A stretch of DNA of 64,000 nt, from assembly GCA_023382655.1 (NCBI GenBank), contig JAHDWK010000008.1, forward strand, positions 1 to 64,000. Reading direction: 5' to 3'. Below the pieces are notes generated by a model that saw nothing but the letters and a program-made list of their open reading frames with translations, was not told the DNA's origin and ran no database searches. Origin of the DNA: Anaerolineae bacterium (GTDB lineage Bacteria; Chloroflexota; Anaerolineae; Promineifilales; Promineifilaceae). Of the stretch, positions 1 through 8,493 are shown piece after piece. Within the stretch, counting starts at the first letter, position 1. Each line of letters begins with the position of its first letter. The position numbers were made by a program, and so were the translations under genes.

Positions 1-29
1 AGAAGGTCTATTGTTTTCTCTGCCTGCCT

Positions 30-371
30 TCACCAACTTTGGAAAAGCCCTGGGGCCAGAGGTCGTAACTCTACCGGCAGGGTAAAGGTCAGCATAAAAT
101 AAGGGGTGGGCAGCAGCATCTCCTGCTGCCGGGCCAACCAATCCGCCGCCTTGTCATCCTGACATTGCGGGCAATGGCGATTGCGACACGAGTGGTAGCT
201 ATACTGCGTCTGCTCACAGGCGTCACAGTGATAGAGGTGACCACCCAGGGCCGGCGTGCGACACTGCCCAATGGCGCGGATGGCTTGCCGATGGCTGGGC
301 AAGAGTTGGTCGCGGAACGCTTCGCCGTAAGCAGGGCTATATGGGCGGAAGACGTCGGCCAGCGACACCAC
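30..371 (-). pseudogene. IS91-family transposase, N-terminal fragment
   Basis: The 113 residues match the N-terminal zinc-binding region of IS91-type rolling-circle transposases: a VSLADVFR start, [10 protein letters not shown], and the cysteine cluster YHCDACEQ...[10 protein letters not shown] at about residues 47-72, followed by [13 protein letters not shown]. Full-length family members have about 300-400 residues, so the HUH/tyrosine catalytic part is missing. The reading frame departs from the family after RPLAP and stops six codons later at position 30, so the gene is truncated by a rearrangement or frameshift near the window edge. It lies directly downstream of a tyrosine recombinase relic, an arrangement known for a subgroup of IS91-like elements. 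It is not expected to be active. Confidence 0.8.
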
Positions 372-379
372 GGCGCATC

Positions 380-660
380 GGTCGGCATACTGGGCAGGTC
401 AGCCATGAGCTGGTTGATGGCCGCCGTGGCCAGGTTCTCGGCCGGACGAGTCATATGCGTATAGATGGCCGTTGTCTTGAACGAAGAGTGACCCAACCAG
501 ATTTGGATGAGACGCAGATTGACGCCCGCTTCCAAGAGGTGGGTGGCCCACGAATGACGCAGGCTGTGGACGGAGGCCGCTTTGTTGACGCCACTGTCCC
601 CAGGGCGGCTTTGAATGCCCGCTGTACGCCGGTAGGACACATCGTCTCCCAAACGCCAGT
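380..660 (-). pseudogene. Tyrosine recombinase C-terminal relic with frameshift
   Basis: The C-terminal catalytic half of a XerC/D-like integrase is present: [21 protein letters not shown] contains the HxLRH box, and [18 protein letters not shown] contains the LGH motif and the nucleophile tyrosine. The preceding family-like segment [14 protein letters not shown] is in another frame, and the reading switches to [10 protein letters not shown] close to position 600, so a frameshift splits the gene. No N-terminal SAM-like or core-binding domain is found upstream; only about 90 residues remain. It overlaps the start of the IS91-type transposase fragment, as expected for an IS91-like element with an accessory integrase. 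Family assignment is firm; the element type is inference. Confidence 0.75.
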
Positions 661-747
661 CTCGTTTATGAGGTTGAATTTGAAGAGGGTTGAAGGGAAA
701 ATGAACTGTTCCGGCTTCCCTGCGCGAAGCGCTTAGTTCAACTATTT

Positions 748-774
748 ATTATACGGAAAGTGTCCATATATCAA
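748..774 (-). promoter_or_regulatory. Possible promoter of the IS91-like element
   Basis: Read on the minus strand, TTGATA (769-774) is followed after 15 bases by a perfect TATAAT (748-753). The spacer is two bases short of ideal. It points toward the recombinase and transposase relics. Confidence 0.35.
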
Positions 775-792
775 CCCTCACATGGGTTGATA
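769..792. repeat. Hairpin at element end
   Basis: TATCAACCC (769-777) and GGGTTGATA (784-792) form a perfect 9-bp stem with a 6-base loop. It sits exactly where the coding frame of the neighbouring restriction-modification-like fragment is lost, so it probably marks the terminus of the IS91-like element; such elements lack terminal inverted repeats but carry end hairpins. Confidence 0.5.
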
Positions 793-881
793 GTCCGCAC
801 GGCCGTTTCTTTCCGGCTGCCCCCATAGCGGATAATGCATTCGACTTTATTGTGATATTGCTGGATGAGCTGGACGGACAT
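793..881 (-). pseudogene. N-terminal fragment, possibly type ISP restriction-modification enzyme
   Basis: From ATG at 881 the minus strand encodes MSVQLIQQYHNKVECIIRYG followed by GSRKETAVR, then runs into the element-end hairpin and stops. The pattern QxYxxxVExIxxYGGSRxExxxR resembles the start of large type ISP / helicase-methyltransferase restriction enzymes (over 1000 residues). Only about 30 residues remain, so the IS91-like element appears to have cut off or displaced the rest. The family assignment rests on one short motif and is tentative. Confidence 0.4.
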
Positions 882-903
882 GGGGGGATTATAGCCAGAG
901 ATT

Positions 904-926
904 GGTTCAATCTCCAAGATTGAACC
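904..926. terminator. Hairpin formed by the last codons of the preceding gene
   Basis: GGTTCAATCT (904-913) pairs perfectly with AGATTGAACC (917-926) around a 3-base loop. The arm includes the stop codon and the final codons of the metalloprotease gene (stop at 907). No clear U-tract follows, so termination is only possible. Confidence 0.5.
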
Positions 927-3474
927 AATCTAAACCCTTCACCCCCTCACCATTCGTGCCCATTACCACAATAAAATCCGGTTTGATCAATGTGTCATTG
1001 CCGCCAGGGCCGCTGACGGCGAGCGTGACGGTATAAACCCCCGGCATCTCATACATATGCAGCGGGTTGGTCAGCGCGCTGGTAACGCCATCGCCAAAAT
1101 CCCACAAACTGCTGTCATACTCCCCTTCAGACAAATTGATGAAGTTCACCGGCAGCGGCGCGGGGCCATTTTGTGGCAGCCCGTCAAAGTCGGCTACGGG
1201 TGGTGGAACAGATCGCCAGCCCACCGCATAAATGCCATCTTCCACCACCGGCCCCGAGGCCAGCCAGTTCAGCAAGGGGCTGCGCCCGGACACAGCCACC
1301 ACCTGCCACTGGTTCAAGGCGCGGCTGTAATGCAGCAGTTCCAATTGGGCTTCATTCAGACCCAGGCGGTCAACGGCCGTTTGCGGATAAAACAGCGTCA
1401 ACAACCAGGGCGTGTTGGGGACGGGCAGCAGTACATCCAGGTCTACGGCCGTGCCCACGATGGCGGCAAAACCCGGCGGCAGTGGGGCCGTGAGGGCGTC
1501 ATAATCGGCGGCGGGCATGAGGATGGCTTGATTAGTTGTGCCGGGTACGGCCCGAAGCCGCTTCGGGTTCACCGTGTCTGCCGCCACCATCGCCAGCCCA
1601 TCCAGTAGCGGCGCCTGCCCATCATCATGCGCCGGGCCAACGCCGCCCAACGATTGGAACCAACGCCACAATTCGCCCGTGCTGCCCGCCTGCACCCCCA
1701 CCAACCCATATTTGGGCAATGCCTGACCCGATGGCGCGGTGAATACGGCCGTCCAGGTATTGGCATTCACGGCCGTCATCGTTTGCCGCCAATCCACACT
1801 GGCCGGGCAGCCAACGGCCGCATCCGGCGAGCAGCGTTGGGCAACGGGCGGCGTGGGCAGCGTGGCCGGGCTGGTCAGCGTCACCGTCATGGCCGTCAGC
1901 AGCGGGCCAATCATGCCATACGTTACATCCAGGCTGGCTTCCCAGGAGGCGGCCGTTAACAGCAGCGTACTACCATTGGTTAAAGGCGGGGTATTGCTGC
2001 CGGGCGTGGGATAGATGAACCGGCCACCGGTCGTAGCATCGGTGGTGTATTGTTCAGCGTACACGACGGCGCGGCCGGTGGGTGGCACGCCCAACAAGGT
2101 GATATACCCGGCCGAAGCGGGCAGAGTGCGGTTGCTATCACTCGTGCCCTGGTACTGTACACGGCCGTCTTGCGCCAGATAAACCTGCGGATACAGCGCA
2201 TTGCGTTCGGCCGGCGTGAAGCTGCCATCCAGCGTCAGATGAATAGTGGGTTCGGTGGGGGTGGGTACGGCCGTGCCGCTGTTTGCCAGCGCCGGCAGAT
2301 ACAGCCGGTAGCCCGGCGCGTGCCCAAACAGGTCATCCACCACGTCCGGCGTTTGCGTAGCCAGCGGCAGTGCAGGCGGTTGCAGCCAGTCACCTGCCAA
2401 CTGCTGAATGTCACCCCATCGCTGCAATGTGGCCCAATCTGCCTCCCCATGTACGAGCATCTGATCGGTTTGCTGGCAGACGGAGGGGCTGCCATGTTCC
2501 GTGCTGTGCCAGAGGGCTACGGCCGTGTAATGATACGCCATCGCCGAGGCCGCACATGCGCCGGTGGGCAACGCCAGGCAGGTGCAATAGGTTTCCTGTT
2601 TCCCGGCGGGTTGGTTTTGCTGGTATTCGTCGTACAAAAACAGGGCGTAATGGCCCCATTCATGCGCCAACGTGCGGTAAGCGGCGGGCTGTGCCCAATG
2701 GCCGCTAACGGGATCGGCCGCGTCCAGCCCATCCCAATACCGCCCCAGGTAAATGCCACCGGGCGCGTACACCGTCTGGCTGAGGGTGGCGGGCGCGGTG
2801 TAGGGCGTGGCGGCGGGCACAATGCCGCCCATGTAAGCGGTGGGGCGATAATCGTTGGCGGTCAGGAATCGGAGGTCGGCGCTTTCCCAGTGACGGCCGT
2901 CCGCATGAATCGTCACCGCGCCCACCGCCATTTGCCCCTCCGTCAGGTCATACAAATAGGCGGACATCTGGCGCAGGCCGGTTTGTAATTGAGCCACATA
3001 GGGAGAGTTGGCGGCAGGCTGCCAGGCCAGGCTGGCGACGACGTTGAAAAGAACGAGCGGGTGGCTGTCAACCAGTTGAATATCGCCGGTAGCGGGCTGC
3101 CGTTCCGTGCTGCCTGGTTGCCAGCTTGTGGCATACACCCAGTAGGCCGGGCCGTGCCCCGCTTTGCCGGAAGGCTGTGTGTGGCGCAGCCAGAGCGCGG
3201 TCAGATAGGAGCAGTTGGCGGGCAGGGGGTGGGTCAGGTAGCCATTCGTGTTGGTGCGGGCGGGCAGGTCGGTCAACAGCGGCGAGTGGGCGGTGGCGGA
3301 TGCGTAGCAAAGCAGGCGCAGGTCGGCGTATGCCAGGGGCACATTTTGTTCGTCTACAAAACGGAGCGAACCGGAAGCGGCGGTGGGTGGTAAGGAAAGG
3401 TGAAGGATGACGGCCGTGAGCAACCCCAAGCCGATTAATAAAGTGAACAGATTGTACAGTAATCGCTGAGGCAT
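907..3474 (-). CDS. Secreted CLCA-like zinc metalloprotease with PKD domain
   Basis: 855 residues. Residues about 7-28 form a hydrophobic signal/anchor segment. H271-E-W-G-H275 followed by ALFLYDEY matches the HExxH plus DEY signature of CLCA-type (calcium-activated chloride channel accessory) metalloproteases and their bacterial relatives. The middle part has beta-rich repeats with Thr/Pro linkers. Residues about 770-845 are a PKD domain (WDFGDG...NPLHMYEMPGVYTVTL), a common extracellular adhesion module. The protein should be exported and cell-surface or envelope associated; substrate unknown. It ends in residues encoded by a palindrome (904-926). A 20-bp-stem palindromic repeat lies upstream. 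It shares orientation with the repeat protein upstream, but that repeat separates them. Confidence 0.75.
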   Translation of the reverse strand: MPQRLLYNLFTLLIGLGLLTAVILHLSLPPTAASGSLRFVDEQNVPLAYADLRLLCYASATAHSPLLTDLPARTNTNGYLTHPLPANCSYLTALWLRHTQPSGKAGHGPAYWVYATSWQPGSTERQPATGDIQLVDSHPLVLFNVVASLAWQPAANSPYVAQLQTGLRQMSAYLYDLTEGQMAVGAVTIHADGRHWESADLRFLTANDYRPTAYMGGIVPAATPYTAPATLSQTVYAPGGIYLGRYWDGLDAADPVSGHWAQPAAYRTLAHEWGHYALFLYDEYQQNQPAGKQETYCTCLALPTGACAASAMAYHYTAVALWHSTEHGSPSVCQQTDQMLVHGEADWATLQRWGDIQQLAGDWLQPPALPLATQTPDVVDDLFGHAPGYRLYLPALANSGTAVPTPTEPTIHLTLDGSFTPAERNALYPQVYLAQDGRVQYQGTSDSNRTLPASAGYITLLGVPPTGRAVVYAEQYTTDATTGGRFIYPTPGSNTPPLTNGSTLLLTAASWEASLDVTYGMIGPLLTAMTVTLTSPATLPTPPVAQRCSPDAAVGCPASVDWRQTMTAVNANTWTAVFTAPSGQALPKYGLVGVQAGSTGELWRWFQSLGGVGPAHDDGQAPLLDGLAMVAADTVNPKRLRAVPGTTNQAILMPAADYDALTAPLPPGFAAIVGTAVDLDVLLPVPNTPWLLTLFYPQTAVDRLGLNEAQLELLHYSRALNQWQVVAVSGRSPLLNWLASGPVVEDGIYAVGWRSVPPPVADFDGLPQNGPAPLPVNFINLSEGEYDSSLWDFGDGVTSALTNPLHMYEMPGVYTVTLAVSGPGGNDTLIKPDFIVVMGTNGEGVKGLDWFNLGD

Positions 3475-3495
3475 ACGGCCGTCTCCTCTTCGTTC

Positions 3496-3542
3496 GTAGT
3501 AGGCGATTTATCGCCCCTTGACGGCGATAAATCGCCTACTAC
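3496..3542. repeat. Mobile-looking palindrome, copy 1
   Basis: GTAGTAGGCGATTTATCGCC (3496-3515) and its exact reverse complement (3523-3542) form a 20-bp stem with a 7-base loop. A second complete copy is at 30217-30271 and a half copy at 5860-5879. It lies between two minus-strand genes. Confidence 0.9.
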
Positions 3543-3554
3543 AAACAGGTGAAC

Positions 3555-5831
3555 TTAGTTGATGATGACCGGCAGGTAGATGCTGAATTCCTCGATGGGT
3601 GGCAGATCAAGAGTGTAGCTGGTTGTCTGGCCATCCTGGGTGGTGATGAGCAAGGTTTCTGCCTCGATGGTGATGGTAGCCCGGCCAGGGGTGGGGGCGT
3701 TGAGCAGCAGCAGGCCATCGTTATTATACATCTTCACGGCGCTGTCGTCGGCGGTGATGGTGCGGTTTTCGTAGGCGATGACATCGGCACGGCCGTTGGT
3801 GGGAACATGGCGAACCAGGTTGCCGTCGCGGTCGTAGATTTCTACGGAGTCGTCGTCAATGACGATGATGCGGTCGCTGTTGACCTGGACGGTAGCCCGG
3901 CCGTTGGTGGGGACGCGGCGAATCAGGTTGCCATCCCGGTCGTAAATTTCCACCGAGTCGTCGTCAATAATGATAATTTGATTGCCCTCCAGCCGAACGG
4001 TGGGGCCGTCGCTGCCGGGGTTGAGAACGCTGATGCGGCGAATCAGGTTGCCGTCGCGGTCATAAATTTCCACCGAGTCGTCGTCAATGATGATGATGCG
4101 GTCGCCATCTACCATGACGGTGGGACGGCCACTTTCCGTGTTGAGGACGCTGATACGGCGAATCAGGTTACCATCGCGGTCATAAATTTCCACCGAGTCG
4201 TCGTCAATGATGATGATGCGGTCGCCATCTACCATGACGGTGGGACGGCCACTTTCCGTGTTGAGGACGCTGATGCGGCGAATCAGATTGCCATCGCAGT
4301 CATAGATTTCCACGGAATCGTCGTCAATGATGATGATACGGTCGCCATCTACCAGAACAGTGGGACGGCCGCTTTCCGTGTTGAGGACGCTGATGCGGCG
4401 AATCAAGTTGCCATCGCGGTCATAAATTTCCACGGAATCATCGTCAATAATGATGATCCGGTCGCCTTTTATCAGAACGGTGGGGGGGCCGCTTTCCGGG
4501 TTGAGAACGGTAATGCGCCGAATCAGGTTGCCGTCGCGGTCATAGATTTCCACGGAATCGTTATCAATGACGATGATGCGGTCACCGTCTACCAGGACGG
4601 TGGGCGGGCCATTGAGGACGTTGATGTGGCGCAGCAGGTTGCCATGACGGTCGAGGATTTGAACGAAATCGTCGCTAACCAGGATAACCCGACCGATGTC
4701 TAAATGTACCTGGATAGTGGTGCCGGGGGGTAAAGTGAGGATGCTGACGAGGATGCCTTGTTGGGTGAATATCTGCACGGCCGTCGGGTCTACGATGAAT
4801 AGTTGATCACCGTTCAGGTAGACCTGGGCACGGCCGTTGGTGTTGACGTGCTGCAACAAACCAAAATCCAAACTGTAAATTTCCACCGAATCATCATCAA
4901 TGACGATGATAGATTCACCAACCAGGATGTCGGCACGGCCGTTGGTGGGAATGGTGCCCAGGTGTTGTCCGGTGAGGGAGTAGACCTCGACGGCCGTGTC
5001 GTGAATGGCAAACGAGACTTGTTCTGAGGGTACGAGATGAGGGTCTGGGGCCGGAGTGGTTGTGTTGAGCAAGAGGCCGTTCAGATCGTAAATCTCCACC
5101 GAATCGTCATCCAGAACGAAAATAGATTGGGGCAGGATGTGGACGCGGGGGTGGCCGGTGACGGCCGTTTGCAGCAGCACCGTACCATCCGGCCCATAAA
5201 TGGTGACCACGCCATCTTCAAACAGGTAGGTATAAGCGGAGGGGGGAGCGGTTGGTGGCGGTGGTGGAGGGGGAAGTGGCTGTTCCAGAGGGTGAATATA
5301 CTCCGCATCACACAGGGGGTTTAGCTCCGGGCGGGGGATGACCATCACTTCGATGGTGTAAGCGAACTCGGCATTGGCCGCGCCAAAGACGCCACTGGCT
5401 GCGCCCACAGCCAGTGCCAGTTGACTGGTATCCACACGCCAGCCGTCGTCGTCGCTGAGGGTAAAATGTACGCCCAACGGCCGTTCCAACGGATTACAGT
5501 TCAAGTGGTTATAAAGCAAAATGGGGAAGGGTGCGGGAAACGGGGCGACGGGTGGAGCATTGACGGCGGCGATGCCGGCGGCGGGCAGACGGCCGGCGTT
5601 CCCCTCGTGTCCCGGTTGTACCAACGTCCAATCCAGCCACAATTCGCCGGGATCATTTGCCTGGACATTGTCCATGTCGTTTAAGACATTGACGCCCATC
5701 AGCCAGACAACTTCCTGGAAGGCCGGGGGGCCGGGTGGGTCCAGATGTGCCTGGGTGTGCGCCGCGTTCAGACCGATGACGGCCGTGAACAAACAAAAAC
5801 CAATCAACCATTGCCAGATATGTTTTTTCAT
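3555..5831 (-). CDS. Secreted protein with tandem DDDSVEIYDxDGNL repeats
   Basis: 758 residues from ATG at 5831, preceded by AGGAG seven bases upstream; a longer upstream reading runs through a mobile repeat and is rejected. MKKHIWQWLIGFCLFTAVIG is a signal peptide. After a unique N-terminal domain (about residues 30-200) and a proline-rich linker, about a dozen repeats follow with the core IIIIDDDSVEIYDRDGNLIR, each about 30-40 residues. Strand-turn spacing suggests a beta-propeller or beta-solenoid; the Asp clusters could bind calcium. No enzymatic motif is seen. Adjacent repeats are nearly identical in DNA, so copy number probably varies between strains. It is divergently transcribed from the TPR-CHAT gene. 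Function unknown. Confidence 0.75.
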   Translation of the reverse strand: MKKHIWQWLIGFCLFTAVIGLNAAHTQAHLDPPGPPAFQEVVWLMGVNVLNDMDNVQANDPGELWLDWTLVQPGHEGNAGRLPAAGIAAVNAPPVAPFPAPFPILLYNHLNCNPLERPLGVHFTLSDDDGWRVDTSQLALAVGAASGVFGAANAEFAYTIEVMVIPRPELNPLCDAEYIHPLEQPLPPPPPPPTAPPSAYTYLFEDGVVTIYGPDGTVLLQTAVTGHPRVHILPQSIFVLDDDSVEIYDLNGLLLNTTTPAPDPHLVPSEQVSFAIHDTAVEVYSLTGQHLGTIPTNGRADILVGESIIVIDDDSVEIYSLDFGLLQHVNTNGRAQVYLNGDQLFIVDPTAVQIFTQQGILVSILTLPPGTTIQVHLDIGRVILVSDDFVQILDRHGNLLRHINVLNGPPTVLVDGDRIIVIDNDSVEIYDRDGNLIRRITVLNPESGPPTVLIKGDRIIIIDDDSVEIYDRDGNLIRRISVLNTESGRPTVLVDGDRIIIIDDDSVEIYDCDGNLIRRISVLNTESGRPTVMVDGDRIIIIDDDSVEIYDRDGNLIRRISVLNTESGRPTVMVDGDRIIIIDDDSVEIYDRDGNLIRRISVLNPGSDGPTVRLEGNQIIIIDDDSVEIYDRDGNLIRRVPTNGRATVQVNSDRIIVIDDDSVEIYDRDGNLVRHVPTNGRADVIAYENRTITADDSAVKMYNNDGLLLLNAPTPGRATITIEAETLLITTQDGQTTSYTLDLPPIEEFSIYLPVIIN
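3840..4620. repeat. Tandem coding repeats, period 120 bp
   Basis: Within the repeat protein gene the sequence repeats in exact 120-bp register from about 4021 to 4500, with units differing at only a few bases; diverged units of 90-126 bp extend on both sides. Such an array can expand or contract by slippage or recombination and may collapse in assembly. Confidence 0.9.
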
Positions 5832-5855
5832 CTCGTGTCTCCTAAAAAAATATAT

Positions 5856-5880
5856 GTTCGTAGTAGGCGATTTATCGCCA
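5856..5880. repeat. Half copy of the mobile-looking palindrome
   Basis: GTAGTAGGCGATTTATCGCC (5860-5879), preceded by TTC, is one arm of the palindrome complete at 3496-3542 and 30217-30271. The second arm is absent, so this is a solo or decayed copy just upstream of the repeat-protein gene. Confidence 0.85.
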
Positions 5881-6002
5881 TCCACTATCACGCTCTTACC
5901 AAAAGGACGCACAACGGGCCGCAGACCTTTCCACGAGTTTTGTGGGGAGCAGTGCCCGGCACAGGGCTTGAGGCGTTTGGATGAAAAGCAGGTGTTGCCC
6001 TG

Positions 6003-6035
6003 TGTCTGATACTACTTTGGTTATAATGTCAGACA
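6003..6035 (+). promoter_or_regulatory. Leaderless-type promoter with flanking inverted repeat
   Basis: A perfect -10 box TATAAT (6022-6027) ends eight bases before the ATG at 6036, so transcription would start at or next to the start codon, and no Shine-Dalgarno is present. The box lies between TGTCTGA (6003-6009) and TCAGACA (6029-6035), an inverted repeat that could be an operator. No convincing -35 is visible, which fits a regulated promoter. Confidence 0.5.
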
Positions 6036-8456
6036 ATGAACGAGAATGTGATAGAAGGGAAGGCAGCGTGGACGGCCGTACTCACGGTATCCCCGGATGA
6101 TTTAGCCCAATTGGAACAGACTGACCTGCCGCGCTGGCGGCGGTGGCACGAAGAGGGCGTGGACGCACTGGGGCAACAGGTACGCACGGGCAACACGGCC
6201 GTTGAGCCAGACTTTTTGCGGCTGCTGGAACGGTTAGGCAACCGGCTGCTGCTGGATGACCCGGACGCTTTTGTGGCATTAGCAAAGGGTATGGCCGATG
6301 TGCCCATTCAGACGCGGGCGGGGCAGCAGTTGCTACGTTACTTTGGCGGGGTGGCATTGGGTTTGCAGGATCGCTATGAAGCGGCGCTGGCAGTTTTTGA
6401 TGCGTTGCTGGCGGAGGCGGGACTGGATGAAGTGGTTTACGGCCGTGCCCTCAATTCCCGCGCCCTCTATTGCCGTATCACCGGGCGTTTGCAGGAGGCC
6501 ATTACCGGCTATCGGCAAAGTCTGGCGGTCTGGCAGCGGTTGGGCAACCGGCTGCGTGAAGGGCTGGCCTGGCTGAATCTGGGCATTGTTGCCTACCAGT
6601 TACAGCAGTATGACGAAGGGGAAATTGATCTGAATCAGGCTTTGCAATGTTTCACAGAAACCGGATCGGGGCAATGGGCGGCGGCGGCCCAAAGTGGTCT
6701 GGGACTCATTTACCGCGACCGGGGGCAGTGGGCGGCCGCGATGGCTTGTTTTGCGGCCGTCGTGGCGCGCCGCCGGGCAGACGGCGCCCGAGATTCACTC
6801 GGCCGCGTTCTGGTCAACATCAGTGAAGCCCATCTGATGCAGGGTCATTTAGAGGAAGCCGTAGCCACCGCCCAGGAGGGTTTGGCTTATTTAGAGACCA
6901 AAGTTTATGCGATGAACGCCCATTTAGCCGTGGGGTTGGCGCGGCAGGTAGCCGGTGAGTTAGCCGCAGCCAGGGCCGACTTTGAAGCGGCACTGGCGCT
7001 GGCGCAGGCGATTGGGCGGCAGGATATGTTGGCAGAAGCGCACTTGCGGTTGGGGGACGTACTGCGCCGGTTGGGTGATGATGAGGCCGCGTTAACGCAG
7101 TTTCGCGCGGGGGCTAACGTCATTGAAGCGACCCGCGCCCCGCTGCGCGACGAAGGGGTGAAGATCAGCTTGCTGGGGCGTTGGCAGCAGGTTTATGAGG
7201 CCCTGGTGTTACATTGTTTGGAGATGGGGCGCGCGACGGAGGCATTTGCCTGGGCGGAACGGGCGCGGGCACGGGCGTTTGTGGAAGCGGTGGGTGGTAT
7301 GGTAGAGCCAGAAACAAAAATGGATGATTTGCCGGACATTCCCCCGGATACGGCCGTATTGTCCTACTTTACCACCGGAGTGTTGGATCGAGAGTTACCC
7401 TGGTTGCAACAACTTCCGTCTGACAGTGCGGTACGGGAGCATTTGCTGCCACCGGCGCGGACGGTGCTGTTTTTCCTGACGGCGGCGGGATTGACGGCGC
7501 ACGTTTGCCCGCTGAATCCCAATGACCTGGTCTGGCGTTCACCACGTCTGGAGGATCGGAACCGGTTTTTGGACACGGCCGTCTGCCGTGCTCTGTATGA
7601 TCTCCTTTTGCCTGCTCCAGTTTTGGCTGGCGCGCAGCGCGTTTTGATTGCCCCACACGGCCCTTTGCATGAAGTTCCTTTTGCCGCGTTGCGGGATGGG
7701 GCAGGACGGCCGTTGTCCTGGCCGGGCAATCCCTTGCTTACCATGATTCCCAGCGTGACCTTCTGGCGGCAACATCAGCGGCGACCGACTATTGTCCCAA
7801 ACCGGTTGTGTCTGGCGGTGGGGTATGATGGTACAGGCCATTCGTTGCGGCACACAGAAACAGAAGCACGTTTCATTGCGATTACCACCGGCGGTGATGT
7901 GTGGATAGGGGCGCAGCCGAAAGCGGCGCTGCTGGCCGAGCAGGGGGGGGAGTATCGCTGGTTGCATGTGGCCTGTCACGGCCGTTTTGACCCACAATCG
8001 CCGCTTGATTCTTACCTGGAAACGGGGGCGGGGGAACGGTTGACGGCGCGGCAGGTATTGGCCTGGCGGCTGCCGGTGGAACTGGTGACATTAAGCGCCT
8101 GCCAGACGGGGGTCAGCCAGGTGCAGCGCGGCGATGAACCGATGGGATTGGTGCGCGCTTTCCTGGCGGCTGGAGCCAGAGCGGTGTTGGTCAGCCAATG
8201 GGCGGTGGCTGATTGGCCGACCTTTTTGCTGATGCGCCGCTTTTACCAGGAGTTGATGGTGGGGACGGAGACGACGGCGGCTTTACACATGGCACAAGGT
8301 TGGCTGCAATCGGTAACGCCCGTTGAACTCCAATCCATTGCCTCGGAATTGCCCGGCGGAGCGGAAGAAGCAACTAATTGGCTGGCAGGAAAAGAGGAAG
8401 GGGCACGGCTGTTTGCTCACCCGCGTTTTTGGGCAGCGTTTGTGGTGGTGGGGTGA
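6036..8456 (+). CDS. TPR-CHAT caspase-like protease
   Basis: 806 residues. The N-terminal two thirds consist of TPR-type helical hairpins (for example ALNSRALYCRITGRLQEAI, GLAWLNLGIVAYQLQQYDEG). The C-terminal third is a CHAT domain: HGPLHEVPFAAL, then the catalytic His in LHVACHG (H648) and Cys in TLSACQTG (C689), followed by GLVRAFLAAGARAVLVSQW. CHAT domains are cysteine proteases related to caspases and separases; TPRs usually sense a partner. There is no signal peptide or membrane segment, so it acts in the cytoplasm. It starts without a Shine-Dalgarno directly after a -10 box. It is convergent with a sigma/anti-sigma pair that it might process. The domain call is firm, the target is inference. 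Confidence 0.9.
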   Translation: MNENVIEGKAAWTAVLTVSPDDLAQLEQTDLPRWRRWHEEGVDALGQQVRTGNTAVEPDFLRLLERLGNRLLLDDPDAFVALAKGMADVPIQTRAGQQLLRYFGGVALGLQDRYEAALAVFDALLAEAGLDEVVYGRALNSRALYCRITGRLQEAITGYRQSLAVWQRLGNRLREGLAWLNLGIVAYQLQQYDEGEIDLNQALQCFTETGSGQWAAAAQSGLGLIYRDRGQWAAAMACFAAVVARRRADGARDSLGRVLVNISEAHLMQGHLEEAVATAQEGLAYLETKVYAMNAHLAVGLARQVAGELAAARADFEAALALAQAIGRQDMLAEAHLRLGDVLRRLGDDEAALTQFRAGANVIEATRAPLRDEGVKISLLGRWQQVYEALVLHCLEMGRATEAFAWAERARARAFVEAVGGMVEPETKMDDLPDIPPDTAVLSYFTTGVLDRELPWLQQLPSDSAVREHLLPPARTVLFFLTAAGLTAHVCPLNPNDLVWRSPRLEDRNRFLDTAVCRALYDLLLPAPVLAGAQRVLIAPHGPLHEVPFAALRDGAGRPLSWPGNPLLTMIPSVTFWRQHQRRPTIVPNRLCLAVGYDGTGHSLRHTETEARFIAITTGGDVWIGAQPKAALLAEQGGEYRWLHVACHGRFDPQSPLDSYLETGAGERLTARQVLAWRLPVELVTLSACQTGVSQVQRGDEPMGLVRAFLAAGARAVLVSQWAVADWPTFLLMRRFYQELMVGTETTAALHMAQGWLQSVTPVELQSIASELPGGAEEATNWLAGKEEGARLFAHPRFWAAFVVVG

Positions 8457-8493
8457 CACGGCGCTGTTCCAAGTCAGGCAATCTCTCAATTAC

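Noticed and set aside
2050-2988. 312-codon open frame on the plus strand
   Set aside because: Antisense of the metalloprotease gene, low complexity (Arg/Gly/Gln rich), no domain.
3840-4620. Regular repeats that might be a CRISPR array
   Set aside because: The units are 120 bp, coding, without unique spacers of constant length, and continue one open frame.
3549-4703. 384-codon open frame on the plus strand with repeated NQVAVAVINFH units
   Set aside because: It is the antisense of the tandem-repeat protein gene; the minus-strand reading has a signal peptide, a Shine-Dalgarno and conserved repeats.
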